Below, piece after piece: positions 36,576-45,589 of a stretch of DNA of 51,705 nucleotides; position 1 is the first letter of the stretch, and every line of letters begins with the position of its first letter. The translations under genes and the position numbers were made by a program. This DNA is from Ferruginibacter sp. (GTDB lineage: Bacteria; Bacteroidota; Bacteroidia; Chitinophagales; Chitinophagaceae). The notes below the pieces were generated by a model. It worked only from the letters and a program-made list of their open reading frames with translations. It was not told the DNA's origin and searched no databases. The stretch covers positions 1 through 51,705 of the forward strand of contig NZ_JAQBNR010000028.1 in NCBI RefSeq assembly GCF_028288465.1, given 5' to 3'.

Positions 36576-37940
36576 ATGAGCAATTCAATACTTCCTTTAT
36601 TAAAAAAATATGATGTACCGACGCCAAGGTACACAAGCTACCCCACCGTACCCTACTGGGATTTTTCTACCATCAATGAAGCAAGCTGGAAACAGGCTGT
36701 GCTGGAAACATTCGCTGAAGAAGGTGGGGAATTGTGCGTTTATGTGCATCTTCCTTTTTGCGAAAACCTTTGTACTTTTTGCGCCTGCACCAAGCGCATA
36801 ACGGTAAATCATTCGGTTGAAGATCCTTATATAGCAGCCGTTTTAAAGGAATGGCAAATTTACCGCTCGCTGCTGCCTGCCGCACCCATCATTAAAGAGA
36901 TTCATCTCGGTGGTGGTACACCTACTTTTTTTAGTCCGGAAAACCTGGTGCAGCTGATTAATGGCATCACAAAAGATGCGGTGGTAAATGCAGATCACGA
37001 ATTTAGTGTTGAGGTGCATCCCAACTATACAACAGAGGAACATTTGAAAAAGCTGGCAGAAGTGGGCTTTAACCGCATCAGCCTCGGCGTACAGGATTTT
37101 GACCCCATTGTGCAATTTGCCATTAACAGGGTACAATCTTTTGAGCGTACAAAAGAAGTGGTTGACTGGGCAAGAAAATACAATTACAACAGCATCAATA
37201 TCGATTTGATTTATGGCCTGCCGCATCAAACAGTACAAAGCGTGCAGTTTTCGGTTGAGAAAATTACAAGCTTAATGCCAGACAGGATCGCTTTTTATTC
37301 CTATGCGCATGTGCCCTGGAAAAGCAAGGGTCAAAGAAGATACACAGAGGCCGACTTACCCGCAGCCGGGCAAAAGTGGGAGATGTATAATACCGGTAAA
37401 GAATTACTGGAAGCCGTAGGTTTTATAAGTATCGGTATGGACCATTTTGCTTTAAAGGATGATAAATTATTTACCGCTGCGGCGAGCGGGCAACTGCACC
37501 GCAATTTTATGGGTTATACCACCACCAAATCAAAACTCATCATTGGCTTGGGCGTTTCCAGCATAAGCGATTCATGGACTGCTTTTGCACAAAATGAAAA
37601 AGAAGTGGAAGCCTATGAAGAAAAAATCAACAAGGGAATATTACCGTTGGTAAATGGTCATTTGTTAAACGAAGAAGACCTGGTTATCCGTAAAAAAATA
37701 CTGGAGCTGATGTGTGAAAGTAAAACCAGTCTGCACAAAGAATTGGCGAATGCAGATTTTAAATTGCATGTTTTTTCGGCATTGAATGCACTGGAAGCCG
37801 ACGGCCTGGTAAAGATCACTGGCGATGATATACAGGTTACACCGAAAGGAAACTCATTTATCAGGAACATCAGTGCAGCGTTGGATATAAAACTATGGAA
37901 AAATGAAAGCACGGCAAAGACGTTTAGCAAAGCGATTTAA
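36576..37940 (+). CDS. hemN: Oxygen-independent coproporphyrinogen III oxidase (radical SAM)
   Basis: 454 aa from the ATG at 36576; an in-frame ATG at 36492 would add 28 residues unlike the family. It decarboxylates coproporphyrinogen III to protoporphyrinogen IX without oxygen, in heme synthesis. The radical-SAM cluster motif is HLPFCENLCTFCAC with Cys62, Cys66, Cys69 and the extra Cys71 found in true HemN rather than HemW. The N-terminal PRYTSYPTVPYW and the downstream EIHLGGGTPTFFSP (SAM-binding GGGTP) also fit. Cytoplasmic. It may supply heme used by c-type proteins such as the lipoprotein at 17789. Confidence 0.93.
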   Translation: MSNSILPLLKKYDVPTPRYTSYPTVPYWDFSTINEASWKQAVLETFAEEGGELCVYVHLPFCENLCTFCACTKRITVNHSVEDPYIAAVLKEWQIYRSLLPAAPIIKEIHLGGGTPTFFSPENLVQLINGITKDAVVNADHEFSVEVHPNYTTEEHLKKLAEVGFNRISLGVQDFDPIVQFAINRVQSFERTKEVVDWARKYNYNSINIDLIYGLPHQTVQSVQFSVEKITSLMPDRIAFYSYAHVPWKSKGQRRYTEADLPAAGQKWEMYNTGKELLEAVGFISIGMDHFALKDDKLFTAAASGQLHRNFMGYTTTKSKLIIGLGVSSISDSWTAFAQNEKEVEAYEEKINKGILPLVNGHLLNEEDLVIRKKILELMCESKTSLHKELANADFKLHVFSALNALEADGLVKITGDDIQVTPKGNSFIRNISAALDIKLWKNESTAKTFSKAI

Positions 37941-38110
37941 CAAGTAAAAAATAAAAAATCAAAAGTAAAAATAAATGGGTCGGGGAGTTGATAGAATGAA
38001 CTGATTTAACCCGGCGAAATAAAAGCTTTATCAGCATCAAAAAAAGGTAGCGCAAAGAAATAAATCAGACATAAAAATATATCGGTCATAAAAAAATCAC
38101 ATCATCCATA

Positions 38111-39940
38111 ATGACAAACCTTCAACCACACAAATTTCACATCCCGGTAATGGGCCTTGCTTTTACTGTTGACTCACCAATAAAAGTTGCCCGTTTTGGT
38201 ATCTCGTCTGTTATATCAATTGTAGAAGACCGCTTGATGGAAATGATGCGTAAACAATATTATCCTCTCATCAACCAACCCTACTTTGAGATCAGTAATC
38301 ATGAAACAGATTTTCGTGCAAAGCGGGTTACCGATTACCTGAACCTGGTAAATACAATTGTACACAACCAGTTGGAAGCGCTAAAAAAACTGCCTCTTGA
38401 AAAAGGGTCAGAAATAGTGCAGTATTTTGAAATGTTGCCCGAAGACAACAAGCTGAAAGAACAATACCTGCAGATGCTCGCTTGTGAAAATGCAGAAGAA
38501 AAAGTAAAACTCGAAAATTACCTGAGAAGCCATATTGTGGCCGGCAGTATTGATGTAAACATCATGACGAAACTAGACCGGGAAAATGCCGGCAATCCCG
38601 GTGCTGCAGCGGAAGACAGTTCAGATGCAGTAGCAGCGCTAAGGGGTTATGCCAACAGTAATCTTAAAAATTCATCCATTGTTTTTTCCGCAGGCTTAAA
38701 TCCGCGGTTATACAATTACCTGGAAAAATGTTCCGCCTTTGAAGTAAATGAAGACGGTGGATTTAATAAAAAAGTAACCATCAAAGTAAGTGATTACAGG
38801 TCGGCGCTGATACAGGGAAAATACCTGGCGAAGAAAGGAATATGGGTAAGCGAGTTCAGGATTGAATCAGGCCTGAATTGTGGCGGGCATGCATTTGCTA
38901 CGGATGGATTTTTGCTCGGCCCGATACTGGAAGAATTTAAAACAAAAAAGCAGGAGCTGATTGATACACTCCTTGAAATTTTTAATGCCGCAGTACAAAA
39001 GAAAACAGGAAAAATATTTGTGTATCCACCTAATCAAATTATCAGTGTGCAGGGTGGCATTGGAACGGCAGGTGAAGATCATTTTTTACATAACTATTAC
39101 GGCGTAGAAAGTACCGGTTGGGGCACCCCTTTTTTACTGGTGCCCGAAGCAACTACCGTGGATGAACATACCATAGAGTTGTTATGCAAAGCAAAAAAGG
39201 AAGATGTTGTATTAAGTCATAACTCTCCGCTGGGTGTGCGTTTTCATTACCTGAAAGGCACTACCAGTGATATCGAAAAACAGCAACGAATTCAAAAAAA
39301 TAAACCGGGCAGTCCCTGTACAGAAAAACACCTGGCATTTAATACCGAGTTTGGCCCTGAACCCATTTGTACCGCCAGCCGTAAATACCAAAAGCTGAAA
39401 ATCGCCGAGCTGCAATCCATGGCGCTGCCCGAAAAGGAGTACCAGCAACAACTCACAGGTGTATTAGCTAAAGAATGTTTATGTGTTGGATTGAGCAACG
39501 CCGCAACCATTAAATACGAACAGTTGTTTGTAAAAAATTTGGATGCGGTTACTATTTGCCCCGGTCCGAATATCGCTTACTTCAACAAGGTGGTAACGTT
39601 GCAAACCATGACGGATCATATTTACGGTCGCACCAATATTATGGATGTTGCAGACAGGCCCAACCTGTTTGTAGCAGAACTGGGTCTTTACCTCAACTTT
39701 ATAAAAGAGCAACTGGAAAATGAAAATGGAAAAGAGCCAGACGTCAAGAGAAAAAAATACTACACTGAATTTTTTAAGAACCTCCATGACGGAATCAGTT
39801 ATTATAAGCAATTACCAGCCACACCTGAGCTGAATTATACAGCCTTTATGAAGGCCATGCATGCGGCAGAGCAAAGTGTAGGCTTGCTGGAAAATGAGCT
39901 GCAGGAACTTGCTGCGGAGAAAGTATTGGCGCAGGCCTGA
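38111..39940 (+). CDS. Large uncharacterised protein with FMN-dependent TIM-barrel-like features
   Basis: 609 aa, no signal peptide. It begins PVMGLAFTVDSPIKVARFGI, resembling the start of FMN barrels such as dihydroorotate dehydrogenase, nitronate monooxygenase or IMP dehydrogenase. ESGLNCGGHAFATDG and VQGGIGTAGEDHFL look like flavin or phosphate-binding loops, and GWGTPFLLVPEAT like a late barrel strand. Several cysteines cluster in the C-terminal half (PCTEKH, PICTASR, KECLCVGLSN, ICPGPN), so an added metal site is possible. It lies 170 bp after hemN on the same strand. The exact reaction is unknown; the barrel assignment is an inference from motifs. Confidence 0.6.
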   Translation: MTNLQPHKFHIPVMGLAFTVDSPIKVARFGISSVISIVEDRLMEMMRKQYYPLINQPYFEISNHETDFRAKRVTDYLNLVNTIVHNQLEALKKLPLEKGSEIVQYFEMLPEDNKLKEQYLQMLACENAEEKVKLENYLRSHIVAGSIDVNIMTKLDRENAGNPGAAAEDSSDAVAALRGYANSNLKNSSIVFSAGLNPRLYNYLEKCSAFEVNEDGGFNKKVTIKVSDYRSALIQGKYLAKKGIWVSEFRIESGLNCGGHAFATDGFLLGPILEEFKTKKQELIDTLLEIFNAAVQKKTGKIFVYPPNQIISVQGGIGTAGEDHFLHNYYGVESTGWGTPFLLVPEATTVDEHTIELLCKAKKEDVVLSHNSPLGVRFHYLKGTTSDIEKQQRIQKNKPGSPCTEKHLAFNTEFGPEPICTASRKYQKLKIAELQSMALPEKEYQQQLTGVLAKECLCVGLSNAATIKYEQLFVKNLDAVTICPGPNIAYFNKVVTLQTMTDHIYGRTNIMDVADRPNLFVAELGLYLNFIKEQLENENGKEPDVKRKKYYTEFFKNLHDGISYYKQLPATPELNYTAFMKAMHAAEQSVGLLENELQELAAEKVLAQA

Positions 39941-40177
39941 GCGGGGAAATTTGAGTGCTGTAACAATTAGACAAATAGTACGAGCCTTTTGTGCGATTGC
40001 ATGTCAATGTTATTTAAGTTGTTTAATTATGCTTAGGAACCCAGAAGCCTGCAACAATTTGAGATTTGCCGGGAGAGAACGTATACGTGTTGATAAACAA
40101 AACAAAAATGAGAGTTGATCTTATTGAAAGCTACTTCTGCAACCAGGCTAGTTCTGTATATTTCAAATTCAGCCTTA

Positions 40178-41429
40178 TTAAAATACTTCCCCCAAATTTA
40201 AAAACACCCCTCTCGAACCATTCGTGCCAAAGCCATAATCAATACAAAGATTGGTGTTGGAAAATTTGTTGAGCTTTACCCGCAGACCGGCACCAAAGCC
40301 CGGGGCGAGTACTGCCAATTGGGTAGCAAGGTTTTTTGAAAAGGATTGCACGTTGCCAAATACCACACCACCCAGCAGTCCGTTACCTGCTATGCCAAAA
40401 CGATATTCTGCTTCTGCATAAATCATGTCTTTCGCCCGGAAACGGCTCTGGATATAGCCGCGGCCGGTATTGTAAAAATCATCCCAGCCGGTGCTGGGCA
40501 GCAACAGATAGGGAGGCTTTGATTTAGCCAGAGTGAGCCAGTTAAAGCTCCACAGGGCAAGAATATTTTTTGTCGCTGCCAAATAATTTAAAATATTTGC
40601 GAACGTCCATTTGCAACGACTGCCAGTTGTTGTCGCTGCCCATAAATGTAAAATTGGGCCGGTATACAATATTGGCATAAGCGCCATTGCCCGGGTTGAT
40701 CTGGTTGATGCGGGAATCGTACAATAATTTAAGTGCAATACCCGAAGCAGTTTCTGTCTGGCTAACGCCATATTTTTGAAAAGAAGTTCTTACACCAGGC
40801 GGCGGATTCACTTCTGATATGTTCCAGATATGGTCATAATAAATACCGGCACCAGCATACAGGTTCCGGTAAATTTTTGCCTGGATGGTTTGGTGCAGCT
40901 TGACATAATTATAATTTAAGGTATAGGCATCCTCGTCTGTTGTTCTTGCGCCAAGTCCATGCGTTGTGGATGGATATTTGATGAAGCGGTAATCCAGCAC
41001 GATGTTTAGTTGATTGTGCTTCGTCCAGAAATTAGCCAGCATGGGAAAAAGTATCTGGTGGTATTGGGTATAAGCAACGCTGGTAAGTATGCTGGAAATT
41101 TTTTGGTCGCGGCTGGTATGGGTATAAAAAGCGAGTCCTTCGCTTACAATAACTGCAAAACCGGTTTGCAGCGTATAGCCCGCCATGGGGAAAAAGCTGT
41201 TGTATATTTTATTTTTTTGCTGCCCTGTTTCACCGTTAACTGCCGGTTTACTTTTTAATATTTTTTTGATTACATCTTTAATATCCTGTTGCGCCGCTGT
41301 GGCAGGTAAAATATTGTTTACCGTATAGGCTGAACGCTGGTCCGCACTGTCTTGTAACTGTTGCGCAGTAAGCAGCGTGCAACCTGCCAGGCAAAGAAAA
41401 ATTATTGGTATGCTTTTTTTTAGAAACAT
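40178..41429 (-). pseudogene. Outer membrane surface-antigen-type beta-barrel gene with a frameshift
   Basis: Reading from 41429, a signal peptide (MFLKKSIPIIFLCLAGCTLLTAQ) leads into barrel-like strands (GYTLQTGFAVIVSEGLAFY, LNIVLDYRFIKYP, YAGAGIYYDHIW, NPGNGAYANIVYRP), but this frame stops at 40542. The next frame carries the rest: GRGYIQSRFRAKDMIYAEAEYRF, GLLGGVVFGNV, GAGLRVKLNKFS and a terminal F. Removing one A from the A6 run at 40566-40571 joins them (FGSDKNILALWSF). The whole resembles the C-terminal Bac_surface_Ag (BamA/Omp85-type) barrel, about 415 aa, without visible POTRA repeats. It may be a true pseudogene, a sequencing error or slippage. Confidence 0.75.
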
Positions 41430-41504
41430 TCTTTTTATTTCAATCCGGCAATTTTTGAAGTTGATGATAATAACGTAAATAGGACGTCAAGGTGTTAACA
41501 AATA

Positions 41505-44138
41505 CTACCTGTTTCTCAGCAACGCTGCTACCAAACTACTCCATCCTGTTTGGTGCGAAGCGCCAACACCTCTTGCCGTATCGCCATGATAGTATTCATA
41601 AAATAAAATAAGGTCTTTATTTTCAGGTCGCTGATAAAACCAGCTTTCATCACCATTTACGGGGCGCATACCATTGCTGTTTACCTGGAATATAGAAATG
41701 ATTCTTTCCGCCAGCCCGTCGGCTATTTGCTGCAAAGATGCCATATTGCCCGAGCCGGCTGGGTAGGGTAATTGTAAATTTTCCCCATAAAAAAAGTGCC
41801 GCTGTCTTAATGTTTGTACCAGTAGAAAATTAAGTGGCATCCATACCGGTCCACGCCAGTTGCTGTTGCCGCCAAACATGCCATTATCACTTTCACCGGG
41901 TACGTAGCCGATGGAAAAATCAGTGTGATTGAATTGTAAATGAAAGGGATGTTGCTGATGATATTTTGACAAAGCCCTGATACCGCCTGGTGACAAAAAT
42001 TCGTTCTCATCCAGCATTACGCCAAGCAGTTGTGCTAACCTTTCCTTGTGTGATAATGACAGCAGGATATCACCCTTTTCGCTTACCTGTTCGCTGGGTA
42101 AAAAAAGGTTGTTTTGCAGCCGGTACTGCTTAATGTAATTCATTCGTTTTTTAAAATCGGGTAACTTTTGCAACGCCTCGTTAGTAATGATACCGGCGCC
42201 AAACAAAACACTCAGGCCAACAAGTGACCTTACTTTCAGTTTAATGCTGCTGCCTTTTTCTGTATGCAGACTGTCGTAAAAAAACTGCTCATCTTCATCC
42301 CACAATGCTTCGTTCAGCGACCCAGCAATCAATACAAAATGTTCATAAAATTTGGTCACTACATCTTCGTAAGTAATATCCGTCTGCGCTATCTCCAGCG
42401 CCATTTCCATCATGTTCAAAGCATACATACCCATCCAGGCAGTTGCATCTACCTGCTCCAGAAAAGTACCGGGGGGCAGACTGTTACGGTCTATCACACC
42501 AATATTATCCAGGCCTAAAAAACCGCCTGTAAAAACATTGTTATTATTAGCATCTTCCCTGTTAGCCCACCAGGTAAAATTCAGCATCAGCTTTTGAAAG
42601 ATGCGTTTTAAAAAGGCGATATCAGTGGTACCGTGAATTTCTTTTTCAAGCCGGTAAACCTGCAACGCAGCCCAGGCTTGTATCGGCGGGTTCACATCAC
42701 TGAAATTCCATTCGTAAGCCGGTACCTGGGCGGTGGGGCTCATGTACCATTCCCTGCACAATAATATCAGCTGGTTTTTTGCAAACACTGGATCTACCAT
42801 GGCCATGGGAATGCAATGAAAGCAAAGATCCCAGGCTGCAAACCAGGGATACTCCCACTTGTCGGGCATAGATAAAACATCGGCTATTTTCAAATGCTCC
42901 CAGCCTGCATTGCGCCCGCGTTTTCTTTCTTCAGGCGGATGAATATTATGGGCATCACCGTTTAACCAGCGTTCAATATCGTATTGATAAAACTGCTTGC
43001 TCCACAATAACCCCGCGAAGGCCTGTCGCTGTATAATTGCATCATCTGTTGAAGCGTTTTTGGACAACAGCTTACCGTAAAATTCATCTGCTTCTTTTTT
43101 CCTTTCGGGAAAAGTCGTATGAAAGCCGGCGTCAAAAGGTTGCTGTAATGCATCTTTACTCAGTCTTAAAACAACTGTTTGTGATTCACCTGCCGGAATA
43201 TTCAAACGATATACCGGTGAGTATTTTGTACCCCTTTCTTTATCCTGTAACAGTTGTTGTAAATCACTTTGCTCATAAACAATGGCGTCATGAAAAGCAT
43301 CTTTTACAAAGGGAGAAGTGTTGGCGTAACCAAATACTTTTTGCGTATTGGTTTCATTTTCTGTCATCAGCGTTTCGGCAGTAAGCTGGTGGTATAAAAA
43401 ATAGCTGCCCAATCTTTCGTGCGTAGCTTTTACAACACCAGCTGTTGGCAGCGGAGACTGTTTTTCCAGGATTGGCTTTTCATCCGTATCTCCAAACAAC
43501 CAGCGGTTGCGAAACCACAAAGTGGGCAATACAACGATAGGTGATGTGTTGTTACTATAGTTGGTGATTGTTATTTCAATGCAGATATCTTCTGAATTAT
43601 TTTTTGCATATCGGATGTTAACATCAAAATAATCATTGTCATTAAATAGACCGGTATTAAGGAGCTCAAATTCCGGTGCTGTTTTGGGCAGACTTCCGTT
43701 TACCTGCACCAGCTGTTCGTAAGGAAAAGCCGCCTGCGGGTATTTGTATAAATAATGCATGTAGGAGTGCGTGGGCGTATTGTCCAGGTAATAATACAAT
43801 TCTTTTACATCCTCCCCATGATTACCTTCGGTGTTGGTCAGTCCAAATAAACGTTCTTTTAATATCGCATCTTTTCCATTCCACAAGGCTACTGAAAAAC
43901 ATAAATTCTGGTGCATGTCACAAATGCCCGCGATGCCATCTTCGCCCCAGCGGTACACCCTGCTCCGGGATTGATCATGCGTAAAATAATTCCAGGCATC
44001 CCCGTTGGAACTGTAATCTTCCCTAACGGTTCCCCATTGCCGTTCACCCAGGTAAGGCCCCCATTTTTCCAGCGGCACTTCTTTTAATGCATTTGCATTT
44101 AACCGCTGCTGCTCCGCAGTAATATTTTTTTCTGACAT
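41505..44138 (-). CDS. GH63/MGH1-like glucosidase (cytoplasmic)
   Basis: 877 aa from the ATG at 44138 (MSEKNITAEQQRLN); the frame extends to 44228 but that part overlaps a dispersed repeat. An N-terminal beta-sandwich-like region (ERQWGTVREDYS, YRWGEDGIAGI) is followed by an (alpha/alpha)6 barrel. WFAAWDLCFHCIPMA (Asp near 434) and FYEYYHGDTARGVGASHQTGW (Glu near 846) match the likely acid and base of GH63 and mannosylglycerate-hydrolase-like enzymes; NWRGPVWMPLNF is another family block. No signal peptide, so it probably acts in the cytoplasm on an imported alpha-glucoside or related sugar. Third gene in a probable operon with SDR and SemiSWEET. Confidence 0.88.
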   Translation of the reverse strand: MSEKNITAEQQRLNANALKEVPLEKWGPYLGERQWGTVREDYSSNGDAWNYFTHDQSRSRVYRWGEDGIAGICDMHQNLCFSVALWNGKDAILKERLFGLTNTEGNHGEDVKELYYYLDNTPTHSYMHYLYKYPQAAFPYEQLVQVNGSLPKTAPEFELLNTGLFNDNDYFDVNIRYAKNNSEDICIEITITNYSNNTSPIVVLPTLWFRNRWLFGDTDEKPILEKQSPLPTAGVVKATHERLGSYFLYHQLTAETLMTENETNTQKVFGYANTSPFVKDAFHDAIVYEQSDLQQLLQDKERGTKYSPVYRLNIPAGESQTVVLRLSKDALQQPFDAGFHTTFPERKKEADEFYGKLLSKNASTDDAIIQRQAFAGLLWSKQFYQYDIERWLNGDAHNIHPPEERKRGRNAGWEHLKIADVLSMPDKWEYPWFAAWDLCFHCIPMAMVDPVFAKNQLILLCREWYMSPTAQVPAYEWNFSDVNPPIQAWAALQVYRLEKEIHGTTDIAFLKRIFQKLMLNFTWWANREDANNNNVFTGGFLGLDNIGVIDRNSLPPGTFLEQVDATAWMGMYALNMMEMALEIAQTDITYEDVVTKFYEHFVLIAGSLNEALWDEDEQFFYDSLHTEKGSSIKLKVRSLVGLSVLFGAGIITNEALQKLPDFKKRMNYIKQYRLQNNLFLPSEQVSEKGDILLSLSHKERLAQLLGVMLDENEFLSPGGIRALSKYHQQHPFHLQFNHTDFSIGYVPGESDNGMFGGNSNWRGPVWMPLNFLLVQTLRQRHFFYGENLQLPYPAGSGNMASLQQIADGLAERIISIFQVNSNGMRPVNGDESWFYQRPENKDLILFYEYYHGDTARGVGASHQTGWSSLVAALLRNR

Positions 44139-44179
44139 TTTTATTTTGTTTACCAGCAGTTGTTTTTCATGGCATCCCC

Positions 44180-44199
44180 GTTGCGTCGCACTCTTGTAC
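44180..44199 (+). repeat. Dispersed 20-bp sequence, third copy
   Basis: GTTGCGTCGCACTCTTGTAC, related to the inverted pair at 32050-32165. It sits between the GH63 start and the end of the SDR gene. Confidence 0.45.
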
Positions 44200-44294
44200 T
44201 GCAAACCATTTTTGAAATTTATCGGCATTATTTAAACTGTGCTTTATTTTCCAACTTCTTCACACAGTTCCACCCTCAGTGCGTGGAAGGGGCG

Positions 44295-45101
44295 TTAGCC
44301 GCCTGTTGAGAATCCTTCAAATACCGTCATACCCCCATCAATAAATATACTTGCCCCGGTGATATAGTCACTGTCGTCACTTGCTAAAAATACCGCCAGT
44401 TTGCCAATGTCTTCCGGCACACCGATGCGGTTGTATGGAATCAGTGTCATCAGGCTGTTGTAAGCTTCTGGTGTGTCCCAGGCTGATTTGTTGATGGGCG
44501 TTTTAATGGCGCCGGGGCAAATGCTGTTTACACGAATTTTTTGTCCGCCATATTCCTGCGCCAGGCTTTGCATCAGCATTTTAATACCACCTTTACTGGT
44601 AGCATAATTCGCATGGCCACCCCAGGGGATGAGTTCGTGCACGCTGCTCATGCAAATAATTTTGCCGAGCGCAACAGAGCGATCGGGCACCATACCCCTG
44701 CGCAAAAATTCTCTTACAGCTTCCCGTGCACATAAAAATTGCCCGGTTAAATTAATGTCTATTACCAGTTGCCATTGTGCCAGCGTCATCTCATGAAATT
44801 TGGCATCCCGCTGCAAGCCTGCATTGTTTACCAAAATATCAATGGTGCCAAACTGTTGCACGGCCTGCTTAAACATGCTGATCACCTGGTCTTCTTTACT
44901 AACATCGGCCTGTATTGCAACGGCATTGCCACCAGCTGCTTTTATCTGGTCCACCACAGCATTGGCTGCCTCAGGGTTAACCACGTAATTGACTATCACA
45001 TTAGCACCTGCATCACCCAGTGAAATGGCCACGCCTTCGCCAATGCCTGAATTGGCACCCGTTACAAGAGCTGTTTGTCCGCTAAGTTTTTTTTCTGCCA
45101 T
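44295..45101 (-). CDS. Short-chain dehydrogenase, glucose/ribitol dehydrogenase type
   Basis: 268 aa. Classical SDR: nucleotide-binding TGANSGIG at 14-21, NNAG at 92-95, Asn117, Ser152/153, and the catalytic YATSK with Tyr166 and Lys170. The C-terminal SDYITGASIFIDGGM is typical of glucose 1-dehydrogenase-like enzymes. The cofactor (NAD or NADP) and the sugar are not certain. It lies 26 bp after SemiSWEET and before the GH63 gene, which suggests oxidation of a sugar entering by that route. Confidence 0.9.
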   Translation of the reverse strand: MAEKKLSGQTALVTGANSGIGEGVAISLGDAGANVIVNYVVNPEAANAVVDQIKAAGGNAVAIQADVSKEDQVISMFKQAVQQFGTIDILVNNAGLQRDAKFHEMTLAQWQLVIDINLTGQFLCAREAVREFLRRGMVPDRSVALGKIICMSSVHELIPWGGHANYATSKGGIKMLMQSLAQEYGGQKIRVNSICPGAIKTPINKSAWDTPEAYNSLMTLIPYNRIGVPEDIGKLAVFLASDDSDYITGASIFIDGGMTVFEGFSTGG

Positions 45102-45127
45102 AAAAATTATTATTTTTTTTAGAAGGA

Positions 45128-45382
45128 TTATTTGTACTTTATTTTATACACCAGGATGATGCTTGCAAAAATGAGCGTGACAGTATTGGCCACAAGAATG
45201 GGCATATTGCCACTGAACAGTCCAAAGAGCAACCACAACAAAGTACCCAGCGCAAAGAGCGAATACATGAACAATGAAATGCCGCTGGTATCTTTTGTTT
45301 GAATGGTTTTAATCGCCTGCGGTAAAAAAGAACCGGTGGTGAGCGCCGCGGCAATAAAGCCTGTAATGGTTATAATATCCAT
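45128..45382 (-). CDS. SemiSWEET-type sugar transporter
   Basis: 84 aa with three hydrophobic helices and a PQ-loop motif (FLPQAIKTIQTKDTSGISLFM). This is the triple-helix unit of SWEET proteins; bacterial SemiSWEETs form dimers that carry sugars down a gradient across the inner membrane. The ATG at 45382 gives the normal length; the longer frame to 45433 would add a non-family N-terminus. First gene of the minus-strand sugar operon. Confidence 0.9.
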   Translation of the reverse strand: MDIITITGFIAAALTTGSFLPQAIKTIQTKDTSGISLFMYSLFALGTLLWLLFGLFSGNMPILVANTVTLIFASIILVYKIKYK

Positions 45383-45467
45383 TTGTGAAATAATTTTTTG
45401 CTGATATACGAAAGGGGTATAAGCCGCTTTCAATGTACAGCAGAATTAGGTTAATGACTAGTTATTG

Positions 45468-45475
45468 CAAAAATA
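45468..45475 (-). promoter_or_regulatory. Candidate -7 box for the SemiSWEET-SDR-GH63 operon
   Basis: TATTTTTG on the minus strand fits TAnnTTTG; it lies 85 nt upstream of the SemiSWEET start. No -33 box seen. Confidence 0.3.
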
Positions 45476-45562
45476 TAACAGATGAAGAAGTGGCTGACAC
45501 GAGTGCACACGATTAGCATAAACGTAATATTGATTAAAAGAGTGGTGATGAATAGCTTCTTA

Positions 45563-45570
45563 TATCTTTG
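45563..45570 (+). promoter_or_regulatory. Candidate -7 box for the GH32-like/ROK unit
   Basis: TATCTTTG matches TAnnTTTG exactly, 19 bp before the GH32-like start codon. No TTTG at the ideal -33 distance was seen, so control may need an activator. Confidence 0.4.
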
Positions 45571-45589
45571 AGTCAACAAATAGCAAGCC

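Noticed and set aside
44139..44228. N-terminal extension of the GH63-like enzyme
   Set aside because: It includes a dispersed repeat sequence and no family-like residues.
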